Shown here: positions 1-5,219 of the stretch, piece by piece | How positions within the stretch are numbered: position 1 is the first letter of the stretch | How the letters are laid out: every line of letters starts with the position of its first letter | The notes under the pieces: model-generated | The model's input: only the letters and a program-made list of their open reading frames with translations | Told to the model about the DNA's origin: nothing | The model's database searches: none | Origin: Cyanobacteria bacterium NC_groundwater_1444_Ag_S-0.65um_54_12 | Lineage (GTDB): Bacteria; Cyanobacteriota; Sericytochromatia; S15B-MN24; VGJW01 | DNA: 6,698 nt | Assembly (NCBI GenBank): GCA_016267585.1 | Contig: JACQUT010000148.1 | Location: forward strand, 1 to 6,698 | Direction: 5' to 3' | Translations under genes and position numbers: made by a program

Positions 1-49
1 CCTGGTAACGAAGCGCAGGGGCGAAACACCAAAGGTAACGAGTAAATAA
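1..49 (+). other. Possible 3' end of an upstream gene (two candidate frames)
   Basis: Two forward frames are open from the window edge to an early stop. Frame 1 reads PGNEAQGRNTKGNE and stops at TAA 43-45. Frame 2 reads LVTKRRGETPKVTSK and stops at TAA 47-49. The 8-mer GGTAACGA occurs twice, 30 bases apart, which in frame 1 gives two G-N-E motifs faintly like the G-N-K motifs of the next gene. Too little is present to choose a frame or prove coding. From 50 to 98 I see no other gene and no convincing promoter. Confidence 0.2.
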
Positions 50-111
50 CGATCAGGGGTGTGCTGAGTCCCGCGAGAATTGGTGGATCGTAAAGTTTGG
101 GAGGTAGGAAA

Positions 112-564
112 ATGGTAGACATCGGAAGCGGATACGTTGACGCGAGTGGCAACAAGAGAGGCGCTCTGCTCAGGATGTCGGCTGATGGCATCAAGTTCGG
201 GCGTGGCATTGTAGATCCGTCTGGCAACAAGGCCGGCGGGATGCTGACCACTGGTCCCGAGGGCATTAACATGACACGCGGACTGCAAGATGTCTCTGGT
301 AACAAGGTAGCGGAAGGTTTAGCTACCAGGGCAGAGGGTGTCGTTGTAGCACGCGGGATAGAAGATGCCTTCGGTAACAAGGTGGGCGTAATTGCCGCCA
401 AGGGTGCAAATAAGGCCGCCTGGGCTGGTGGCATAGAAGACAGGTTCGGCAACAAGATCGGTATTGCTTTAGACCTGGACGAACTGAGTCACACCCTGAC
501 CATCAGAAGCAATTTCCTCGGTCACATCAGCGAATCGACCATTTCTTTGCCAGTTAATGGCTGA
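112..564 (+). CDS. Small protein of five 25-residue G-N-K repeats, function unknown
   Basis: A 150-residue protein starting at ATG 112, chosen because GGGAGGT (99-105) sits 6 bases upstream; an in-frame TTG at 97 lies inside that ribosome site and is rejected. Residues 7-131 are five repeats with an exact period of 25. Each has the core G-[I/V/L]-x-D-x-[S/F]-G-N-K: the Asp falls at residues 10, 35, 60, 85 and 110 and the Gly-Asn-Lys at 13, 38, 63, 88 and 113. A second, weaker Gly-Ile/Val point lies midway in most units. A non-repeated tail of about 20 residues follows (TLTIRSNFLGHISESTISLP). There is no signal peptide, membrane segment or cysteine. Regular short Gly-rich repeats with alternating hydrophobic residues suggest a beta-solenoid or beta-hairpin stack, but that is inference. 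I do not recognise the family. It is transcribed towards the pilus operon, so a shared job is not implied by an operon. Confidence 0.85.
   Translation: MVDIGSGYVDASGNKRGALLRMSADGIKFGRGIVDPSGNKAGGMLTTGPEGINMTRGLQDVSGNKVAEGLATRAEGVVVARGIEDAFGNKVGVIAAKGANKAAWAGGIEDRFGNKIGIALDLDELSHTLTIRSNFLGHISESTISLPVNG
130..504 (+). repeat. Five tandem 75-bp coding repeats
   Basis: The repeat units start at 130, 205, 280, 355 and 430, and the core GGYAACAAG (Y is C or T) recurs at 148, 223, 298, 373 and 448. The spacing is exactly 75 bases without any indel. Outside the core the DNA has diverged widely while the key residues (Asp, Gly-Asn-Lys) are kept. This points to old duplication under protein-level selection rather than recent slippage. 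Confidence 0.85.
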
Positions 565-607
565 TCAAGCTGAAGAGTTTTCGTAAATACTTACCTACGA
601 GTTTTCT

Positions 608-658
608 AGCAGGTGCCACCAGCAATGAGCGGCACCTGCTGATGCTAATTTTGTTTTT
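608..658 (+). terminator. Hairpin terminator between convergent genes
   Basis: AGCAGGTGCC (608-617) and GGCACCTGCT (631-640) form a perfect 10-bp stem with a 13-base loop. An interrupted T-rich tract (ATTTTGTTTTT, 648-658) follows on the + strand. It fits a rho-independent terminator for the repeat-protein gene. The stem also lies directly after the cpaB stop on the other strand, but no T tract follows it in that direction, so any role in ending the pilus transcript is weaker. Its + strand T tract overlaps the last cpaB codons. Confidence 0.7.
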
Positions 659-1634
659 GCGCTCCGGAATAGATTTCTACCTGGGGCGGCTGGGGTTGCG
701 GTTTAGGCGCGACCGGGCGCGGTACTACTGGTTGTGGCTTTGCCTGCAGTTTTGGCCGTTCGTACACGATACGAGTTCTTATGATCGGGCGTGGCTGGGC
801 GGTCTGCCGCACGACCGGCCTGGGCAATTGCCCCATTACCAGACGCTCGATGTCCGCTTCCGAGATCTTTGATGTAGTCCTTTGGGTATCGCCCGGAGCG
901 CGCAAGGCAAAGTGCAAGTTGCCAGATTGTTTCAGGATAGCCAGCAAGTTGATGGTCTTGGCTGGCACCGCCAGGGTGATAGCGCCACCGGAAGTAGCCG
1001 TGCTATCGGTGGCCTCATCCCAGAAGCGACCGCCCACCGCCAGCACTCTGGCTTCTTCCAGCACCGTTGTCGCGATCAGCCGCTGGCTGCCAGGTTCGGG
1101 CAGCGTAGCTATCAGATCGATAGTATCGTCAGGCTTGATGAGCGGCAGGTCTTCCACGCCAGCCGGTAACAAAACGAACCCACGCTCATTTGGCCGGAGT
1201 TTGGGTGTTATGCCAGTGACAGCACCCGGATCGGCAATTCGTAGACCCAAGAGTATCTCGCCTTTGGACAACGGTGCCAGAGTGATCTTGCCTACGACTT
1301 TCGCGGACTGGCCCAGATAGCCCTCTGGCAGGAGGTATTTTGGCACTTCGCGCAGTTCTACCGCGGATTCGGTGATTTGCTGCCGCGCCGGCAGTGTGGA
1401 TCTGGTCATCCATACCGTGATCTTGGCTCCCTGGCCAGCGATTCCCTTTGACAGATCGGACAAATAGCCTACCGCTATCAGAGCTGCCAGAACAGCGATC
1501 GCCGCTGCTGCCAACAGTAACTTGCGATTGATATCGAAGACCGGGCCCCTGGCAGTTGCCTGATGGTTAGCTGCTGACCGTCCGGTAGCTCGTGGAGTCT
1601 CGCTTTTGCGCAGCTTATCACGCAAGCTGGTCAC
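645..1634 (-). CDS. cpaB: Flp pilus assembly protein CpaB (RcpC-like), SAF domain
   Basis: A 329-residue protein. The start is GTG 1634, 6 bases after AAAGGAGG (1641-1648). It overlaps the previous stop as GTGA, so translation is probably coupled. A longer ATG start at 1676 would run through the ribosome site and is less likely. Order of parts: basic cytoplasmic stretch of about 38 residues; one membrane anchor at roughly 39-58 (Leu/Ala/Ile-rich); SAF domain at roughly 72-134, including LPARQQITESAVEL and GKITLAPLSKGEIL; RcpC/CpaB middle domain beginning near RPNERGFVLLPAGVEDL; and a Pro/Gln/Lys-rich tail over the last 60 residues. In known Tad systems CpaB is an envelope protein of the pilus channel. 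Here it is the last gene of the operon and no secretin gene follows. A Pro-rich tail of this kind could reach into or across a cell wall (inference). Confidence 0.9.
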   Translation of the reverse strand: MTSLRDKLRKSETPRATGRSAANHQATARGPVFDINRKLLLAAAAIAVLAALIAVGYLSDLSKGIAGQGAKITVWMTRSTLPARQQITESAVELREVPKYLLPEGYLGQSAKVVGKITLAPLSKGEILLGLRIADPGAVTGITPKLRPNERGFVLLPAGVEDLPLIKPDDTIDLIATLPEPGSQRLIATTVLEEARVLAVGGRFWDEATDSTATSGGAITLAVPAKTINLLAILKQSGNLHFALRAPGDTQRTTSKISEADIERLVMGQLPRPVVRQTAQPRPIIRTRIVYERPKLQAKPQPVVPRPVAPKPQPQPPQVEIYSGAQKQN

Positions 1635-2362
1635 GGGGAACCTCCTTTGTCGCTCTCCAGTATGTCCTTGATCCAATGGTTGGTATCTAGCATGCCGACC
1701 AGCGGATGACGCACCGGAGCTTCACCTGGCATGAAAACGGTACCAGAGACTTCTAGCGGCGCCGCAAGACCTGGTTCGGGATAAGAGCTGCCGCGGGCCA
1801 CGGCAGCAGCTTGCCGGCGTATCGGCTCGAGCATGGTGAGGCGCTGCTTGACCTTGGTGCCATATAACATGAAGCCGATGCCAAAATGCATGGGCTGACC
1901 TTCTACCGTCTCGTCATGCTTGGCCACGAAGGCCATGCCGTAAGGTCCGACCGGCAGTGCTTTCAATGGTGCGGTGCTCACCCCGACTATTCGCTGCCAG
2001 TCAGGGGTGACGGTTTCTACCGGATGACCGGCCGCCGCGCTGGCAGCTTTAGACCGAGCCCCTGCCGTGGCGGACTGTAGCTCCACCCCCTTGCCAGTAA
2101 ACTTGTCAGCCGACGAGAGCAATGCCGCTAACGCCGCCTCGCGTGCCGCATAGCGCGCCGCTACCAAGACATTCTGCTGCGCCAGCATGGCTCGACCCAG
2201 GTAGCCGATTCCCAGCAGTAGCAGCAAGCCAATTGGCAGGGCGATCGCCAGCTCCACCAAAGACTGCCCACCCTGGCGTCGTGCGACAATTCTCCTTTCA
2301 TGGCGGCGCGGCGGGGTCGACCCCGCGCCGCCATCAGTGCAGCAATTTGTGCGGAAAGCCAT
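1631..2362 (-). CDS. TadE-like pseudopilin 2
   Basis: A TadE-family protein of about 243 residues if started at ATG 2362. The family signature is a basic stretch, then GGQSLVELAIALPIG (from about residue 31), then a hydrophobic helix to about residue 55, then an alanine-rich amphipathic stretch (AARYAAREAALAAL). Such minor pseudopilins are membrane-anchored and needed for Flp pilus assembly. The C-terminal 150 residues have no recognised domain. The stop overlaps the cpaB start (GTGA). The start is uncertain. ATG 2362 has only a weak GGTGG site and overlaps the previous gene by 29 bases. A good AAAGGAGA lies at 2291-2298, but no standard start codon follows it in this frame; only ATT directly abuts it. 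The region before the signature (Gly/Ser/Pro/Arg-rich) is encoded by a GC-rich hairpin and may not be translated. Confidence 0.8.
   Translation of the reverse strand: MAFRTNCCTDGGAGSTPPRRHERRIVARRQGGQSLVELAIALPIGLLLLLGIGYLGRAMLAQQNVLVAARYAAREAALAALLSSADKFTGKGVELQSATAGARSKAASAAAGHPVETVTPDWQRIVGVSTAPLKALPVGPYGMAFVAKHDETVEGQPMHFGIGFMLYGTKVKQRLTMLEPIRRQAAAVARGSSYPEPGLAAPLEVSGTVFMPGEAPVRHPLVGMLDTNHWIKDILESDKGGSP
1641..1648 (-). promoter_or_regulatory. Strong ribosome binding site fixing the cpaB GTG start
   Basis: On the minus strand the sequence reads AAAGGAGG, then TTCCCC, then GTG at 1634-1632. The near-complete anti-16S match and 6-base spacing decide the start of cpaB. The site lies inside the last codons of the upstream TadE-like gene. 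Confidence 0.85.
2291..2298 (-). promoter_or_regulatory. Orphan ribosome-site-like AAAGGAGA
   Basis: On the minus strand AAAGGAGA stands just upstream of the conserved part of TadE-like gene 2, as expected for a real start. The next in-frame codons are ATT, GTC, GCA, CGA, so no standard start sits at a normal distance. Either the site is fortuitous, a rare start is used, or a base is missing nearby. Confidence 0.4.
2301..2333 (-). repeat. Perfect GC-rich intercistronic hairpin
   Basis: TGGCGGCGCGG (2301-2311) and CCGCGCCGCCA (2323-2333) are exact reverse complements, giving an 11-bp almost all G/C stem with an 11-base loop. The loop contains the palindrome GGTCGACC and could pair further. 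It begins at the base after the TadG-like stop codon (2336-2334) and ends just before the AAAGGAGA site. No T tract follows it on the minus strand, so it is not a standard terminator. Likely roles are transcript processing or stability, or tuning of expression between the two genes (inference). Confidence 0.75.
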
Positions 2363-3338
2363 GAATGCCACCAATCTGGAACAAGCGGGCAGAGTACCAA
2401 CGCATACCGAAACCAGCGAAGCTGAGATCGCCAGCCTGGGGAAGATCACGCCCGATCTCCCGGGAATGAACCGGACCGGCAGCGGCGTAAGCGGGCAGTA
2501 TCAATGGGCTACCTTGGGCGCCCAGCAAATTCGTACCGAGCGGAACGAAGACCGGCTCTACCCACACGAAGGTCTTGCCGGCAGCACCGGTCTCGCCAGC
2601 GCCCTCGCTGACGTAGTTGATGCCACCTATGAATTGTCCAGCTTTGAAGGAGGCTCCATTTTCCAGGAGATTCTTGCTGCTATCTAGCAAGTGAAGATTC
2701 TGTAAATTGCCGGATTGGCCTTTCCCGCTGGCATCGTTTAGCTCGGCAACATTGGCGGCATATGCTACTCTGGCAGCGGCAGCCACGATCGTTGGCCCTT
2801 CTTTGGCTATCCAGCGGTTGTAAGCAATCAGGCCAGCGCGCAGACGGCGGAGCTTGGCGAGGTGGGCTTCCGCTTCACGCATGTACCGATCGAACTGCGG
2901 TTTGGCCAGATAGGGTTGGCCAGGTACCGGCGGTTGTTCACCCAGAACTGCTAGCGCCGCGGCCAGCTTGAGGCGAGCCAAATTAGCCTCTCCGGTCATC
3001 GCTGCGTAAGCCAGGGTCCGGGTATGGTGCACGCTGGCTTTGACCGATACGGCTGCTAGCGCGGCGCTGTCCGCGGCATTTTGCGCTTGCATCCGAGCTA
3101 GCGTGAGCCGACCCAGATCGTAGGTAGCATAAAGGGCAGTCGCCAGCACGACCAGTACCATGGTCAGGTATACCAGAGCTTGGCCACGTTGCTTGCGGCT
3201 GCGTATCTGCTCACCAGGTTCGCTTTCTGGCTTTCGTCCTCGGCCCCGTGCCTCACGTACCCAACAGTACGCTGCGGCCCGTGGTCTGCGGGCGCGCTCG
3301 AAAATCGTCTCCTGGTGAGCAGTTACGCGATTGCTCAT
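2334..3338 (-). CDS. Tad/TadG-like pilus assembly protein with element-encoded N-terminus
   Basis: A 334-residue protein, ATG 3338, overlapping the upstream stop as ATGA, with GGAG (3345-3348) 6 bases upstream. Residues 51-98 match the putative Flp-assembly TadE/G-like N-terminal domain: RGQALVYLTMVLVV, a single membrane helix, then AQNAADSAALAAV. The remainder is Ala/Leu-rich and helical to about residue 180, then mixed, with no von Willebrand domain as in full-length TadG. It is probably anchored in the membrane with the bulk outside. Residues 5 to about 45 are very basic (R-x-R-x-R runs) and are encoded by the inserted inverted-repeat element at 3203-3326. Without it the protein would begin MSNRKQRGQALV, a typical length for the family. 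No ATG, GTG or TTG lies between the element and the membrane helix, so the extra segment is probably translated. Confidence 0.82.
   Translation of the reverse strand: MSNRVTAHQETIFERARRPRAAAYCWVREARGRGRKPESEPGEQIRSRKQRGQALVYLTMVLVVLATALYATYDLGRLTLARMQAQNAADSAALAAVSVKASVHHTRTLAYAAMTGEANLARLKLAAALAVLGEQPPVPGQPYLAKPQFDRYMREAEAHLAKLRRLRAGLIAYNRWIAKEGPTIVAAAARVAYAANVAELNDASGKGQSGNLQNLHLLDSSKNLLENGASFKAGQFIGGINYVSEGAGETGAAGKTFVWVEPVFVPLGTNLLGAQGSPLILPAYAAAGPVHSREIGRDLPQAGDLSFAGFGMRWYSARLFQIGGIHGFPHKLLH
3203..3326 (+). mobile_element. MITE-like element, copy 1 (inside the TadG-like gene)
   Basis: A 124-bp element whose ends, GTATCTGCTCACCAG (3203-3217) and CTGGTGAGCAGTTAC (3312-3326), are inverted repeats with one mismatch; the match extends to 17 bp including the flanking GC/GC. 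The centre contains a small inner stem CGTAC-CCAACA-GTACG. It is about 90% identical by eye to copy 2 in reverse orientation. Flanks GCGGCTGC (3195-3202) and GCGATTGC (3327-3334) agree at 6 of 8 positions and may be a decayed target duplication; 124 + 8 = 132 keeps the host reading frame. It carries no transposase gene, so it would need one supplied in trans. The strand given is arbitrary: copy 1 is taken as forward. Confidence 0.8.
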
Positions 3339-4408
3339 CGCGAACTCCGGGCGCCATAGAAGACATGCATGGCGTGCTCCGAGTTATTAGCGGTCTCGGC
3401 GAATTTTAGCGTGCCATTGGCGGTAGCGAACCCCTGAGCCACGGACCGCAATCCCTCGTATACCGGTCCGCCCGGAGCTGCTGCGTAAAGCCCATAGAAG
3501 GCCTCGGTAGCAGTCTTGAGCTGCCCGATGCCAGTAGCCAGCTTGCCGGCATGGGCGAAGTCCCGGTCCTCGTTATGCGAACCGACATATTTTTTACTGG
3601 GCGACACCGTACCCTGGCGGTCTTGCGGATTGGCTAGCGCCGCCTGGGCAGTCGGATCGAGAGCAATCCGCAAATTCACATCCGAGAAGCTGCCCGGTAA
3701 CTTGGCCAGAATCCCGGAAAAGTTCGGCAAAGCCCCCGGCCAGAGAACGGTGGCACGGTAGTCCACCATCAGATCGGTGGGCTCGCGGGCGGCATGGCGG
3801 CTGCTATTGGCTTGCGACACGAATTCTTGGCTGATGGGCAGGGCGGTCTGCCAGCGCGTCAGGGATGTCAGCTGTCCACCGGTTAGCTGTACGGCTCCGG
3901 CCAGCAGCCCGCTCCAGGCATCTCCCTGGTGCGCGACCGTGACCTGTAATTGTCGGCTATCGTGCAGCTTGGCCCGCAGGGTGGTAGAATCCGGCCCCAG
4001 CCAGCTAAATTGCGTGTCCTGGGCATAGGTGGCCAACACCTGGCGAGCGATCTTTTCGGCGCTTGGTCCTTGCACTGCGGCAGCGCGTGCCGCGACATAG
4101 GCTGCCCCACCGGCGATTAACTGCCGTTGCAGATAAAGACCGATTTCCAGGGTGCCGAACGAGAGAATGAGCAAGAGCGGCAATATCAGGGTGAATTCGA
4201 CTAATGCTTGACCACCTTGCCCCACCCGAGCGAGCGGCAATTCTCTGGCAGCTGGTTTGGCTTTGTTCTGCATTTTGGGGTAACTGCTTACCAGTAGACG
4301 ATTTCCGAGCGCGCCCGCAGGCTTCGGGCCGCAGCGTACCAGGGGAGGTACGTGAGGCACGGAGCCGAGGACGAAAGCCAGAAAGCGACGCTGGTAAGCA
4401 GTTACCAT
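3335..4408 (-). CDS. TadE-like pseudopilin 1
   Basis: A TadE-family membrane protein with the signature GQGGQALVEFTLILPLLLI, followed by a hydrophobic helix and an Ala-rich stretch (AAYVAARAAAVQG). The rest is a roughly 240-residue domain without a recognised fold, presumably outside the membrane. The start chosen is ATG 4408, which has GGGAGGT at 4418-4424 and gives 357 residues. In this form residues 2-43 are encoded by the inserted element copy 2. The alternative ATG 4273 (312 residues, MQNKAKPAARELPLARVG) resembles the family better at the N-terminus but has no ribosome site, because the element separates it from GGGAGGT. Both ATGs lie in the two copies of the flanking repeat. The 4408 start overlaps the peptidase stop by 7 bases; the 3' end overlaps the next gene as ATGA. 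Family call is firm, start is not. Confidence 0.8.
   Translation of the reverse strand: MVTAYQRRFLAFVLGSVPHVPPLVRCGPKPAGALGNRLLVSSYPKMQNKAKPAARELPLARVGQGGQALVEFTLILPLLLILSFGTLEIGLYLQRQLIAGGAAYVAARAAAVQGPSAEKIARQVLATYAQDTQFSWLGPDSTTLRAKLHDSRQLQVTVAHQGDAWSGLLAGAVQLTGGQLTSLTRWQTALPISQEFVSQANSSRHAAREPTDLMVDYRATVLWPGALPNFSGILAKLPGSFSDVNLRIALDPTAQAALANPQDRQGTVSPSKKYVGSHNEDRDFAHAGKLATGIGQLKTATEAFYGLYAAAPGGPVYEGLRSVAQGFATANGTLKFAETANNSEHAMHVFYGARSSR
4280..4405 (-). mobile_element. MITE-like element, copy 2 (peptidase/TadE junction)
   Basis: A 126-bp element with perfect 15-bp ends, GTAACTGCTTACCAG (4280-4294) and CTGGTAAGCAGTTAC (4391-4405), extendable to 16 bp with G4279/C4406. The inner stem is CGTACC-TCCCCT-GGTACG on the minus strand. 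Flanks CATTTTGGG (4271-4279) and CATTTTTGG (4406-4414) match at 8 of 9 positions, suggesting a target duplication; 126 + 9 = 135 keeps frame. Its outer end supplies the TAA stop of the peptidase. On the minus strand it is open from the duplicated ATG into the TadE-like gene. Relative to copy 1 it is inverted. No transposase is encoded. Confidence 0.82.
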
Positions 4409-4962
4409 TTTTGGCCCACCTCCCAAGGCAAAAGAGGTGGCAATAGCATGGCCAGGATAGTGCCGGCAGCTATGGCGATACCGTAAGGGAACAAGGGCGC
4501 AGCTGACTCTGGCAAAAGGTCTTGCGGCGCCATGCCCCCAGCCAGTGCCCAGAAGAAATCCCTTACCTGGCGGATAGTCCGCCCCAGGGCGCGATGGGCG
4601 ATCGCCCACGACAGGGCCAGCACGCCACCGGCCAGAAAAACATCTACCAGGGCAGATAATGCCAGGGGCCAGCCCAGCCAGGCGCCGACCGCCGTCATGA
4701 GCTTCAAATCACCGGCCTTCATGCCGCCGGTTTGCAACAACAGGAAAAAAATAACAATCATGAGGCCGGCCCCCGCCAGTGCCGAGAGGATAGCAGAACT
4801 ACCCGCCGCCAGGCCGCCTTGCCCGAGACCAGTCAATGCCGCTAGTAGCAGACCTAGCAAAATAGCGGGGAAGGTTAACCAGTTGAAGATTTTTTGCCAG
4901 CGCCAGTCAGTATAGACGGCGATCAGCAATAGAGGCACCAGCCCCCATTTCCAGGATTCCAC
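4402..4962 (-). CDS. tadV: A24 family prepilin peptidase (TadV/CpaA)
   Basis: An integral membrane aspartic peptidase that processes Flp pilin and pseudopilins. The start chosen is GTG 4962 (186 residues), with GAGG at 4971-4974 8 bases upstream. An upstream TTG 5007 with AAGGA only 4 bases away would add 15 polar residues and is possible. The first catalytic Asp is D19 in AVYTDWRWQKIFNWLTFP, the usual D-x-R-x-x-x-I-x-N-x-L-T site. The second is D85 in GGMKAGDLKLMTAVG, the usual G-x-x-x-G-D-x-K-L site. There are about five or six hydrophobic segments; length is normal for the short peptidase-only form without a methylase domain. It follows the pilin gene by about 85 bases, and its stop codon is created by the end of inserted element copy 2, so the C-terminus (PWEVGQKW) may be shorter than in relatives. 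Confidence 0.88.
   Translation of the reverse strand: MESWKWGLVPLLLIAVYTDWRWQKIFNWLTFPAILLGLLLAALTGLGQGGLAAGSSAILSALAGAGLMIVIFFLLLQTGGMKAGDLKLMTAVGAWLGWPLALSALVDVFLAGGVLALSWAIAHRALGRTIRQVRDFFWALAGGMAPQDLLPESAAPLFPYGIAIAAGTILAMLLPPLLPWEVGQKW
4418..4424 (-). promoter_or_regulatory. Ribosome binding site now upstream of the element
   Basis: GGGAGGT on the minus strand lies 9 bases before ATG 4408 and inside the peptidase gene. The alternative start of TadE-like gene 1 (ATG 4273) has no such site, being preceded by GTTACCCCAAA. This decides in favour of read-through of the element, though the spacing is slightly long. Confidence 0.55.
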
Positions 4963-5048
4963 GGCACTTTCCTCGCCAAGCAGCTGATGGGTTACCAGAA
5001 CATGCAATCATTCCTTGCCATGTCTTACCCGCGCGGCCTGGTCGGAAA

Positions 5049-5219
5049 CTACTTCCCACCTTTCATGCTATTGAGCAGGGTACTTAGCGCCTTGCTGATC
5101 TCGTTGCCGACCAGTCGGAAGCCACCCACGCAGACCACTGCGACGAGACCGAGAATGATGCCGTATTCCACCATGCTTTGACCGTTTTCGTCTTTCCAGA
5201 TACTACGGATGGTCGCCAT
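5049..5219 (-). CDS. flp: Flp family type IVb major pilin
   Basis: A 56-residue prepilin, ATG 5219, with GAGGA at 5228-5232 8 bases upstream; a longer in-frame ATG at 5303 has no ribosome site and is rejected. The 13-residue leader MATIRSIWKDENG ends in Gly at the prepilin peptidase site. The mature protein begins QSMVEYGIILGLVAVVCVGG, with the hallmark Glu5 and Tyr6 of Flp pilins, then a hydrophobic helix and a short amphipathic tail (NEISKALSTLLNSMKGGK). This is the structural subunit of the pilus and the first gene of the cluster; the peptidase that cleaves it follows directly. Only one pilin gene is present. High confidence. Confidence 0.93.
   Translation of the reverse strand: MATIRSIWKDENGQSMVEYGIILGLVAVVCVGGFRLVGNEISKALSTLLNSMKGGK

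Noticed and set aside
130..504. Regular 75-bp spacing considered as a CRISPR-like array
   Set aside because: The period is coding, the DNA between cores is diverged, and the protein repeat explains it fully.
781..1320. 179-codon open frame on the + strand
   Set aside because: It lies antisense to cpaB, has no ribosome site and gives a composition typical of a shadow frame.
3516..4028. Two + strand open frames opposite TadE-like gene 1
   Set aside because: Antisense shadows of a gene with a clear family signature; no ribosome sites or recognisable domains.
4409..4609. Further upstream extension of TadE-like gene 1
   Set aside because: It would overlap the prepilin peptidase by about 200 bases; GGGAGGT and ATG 4408 give a better start.
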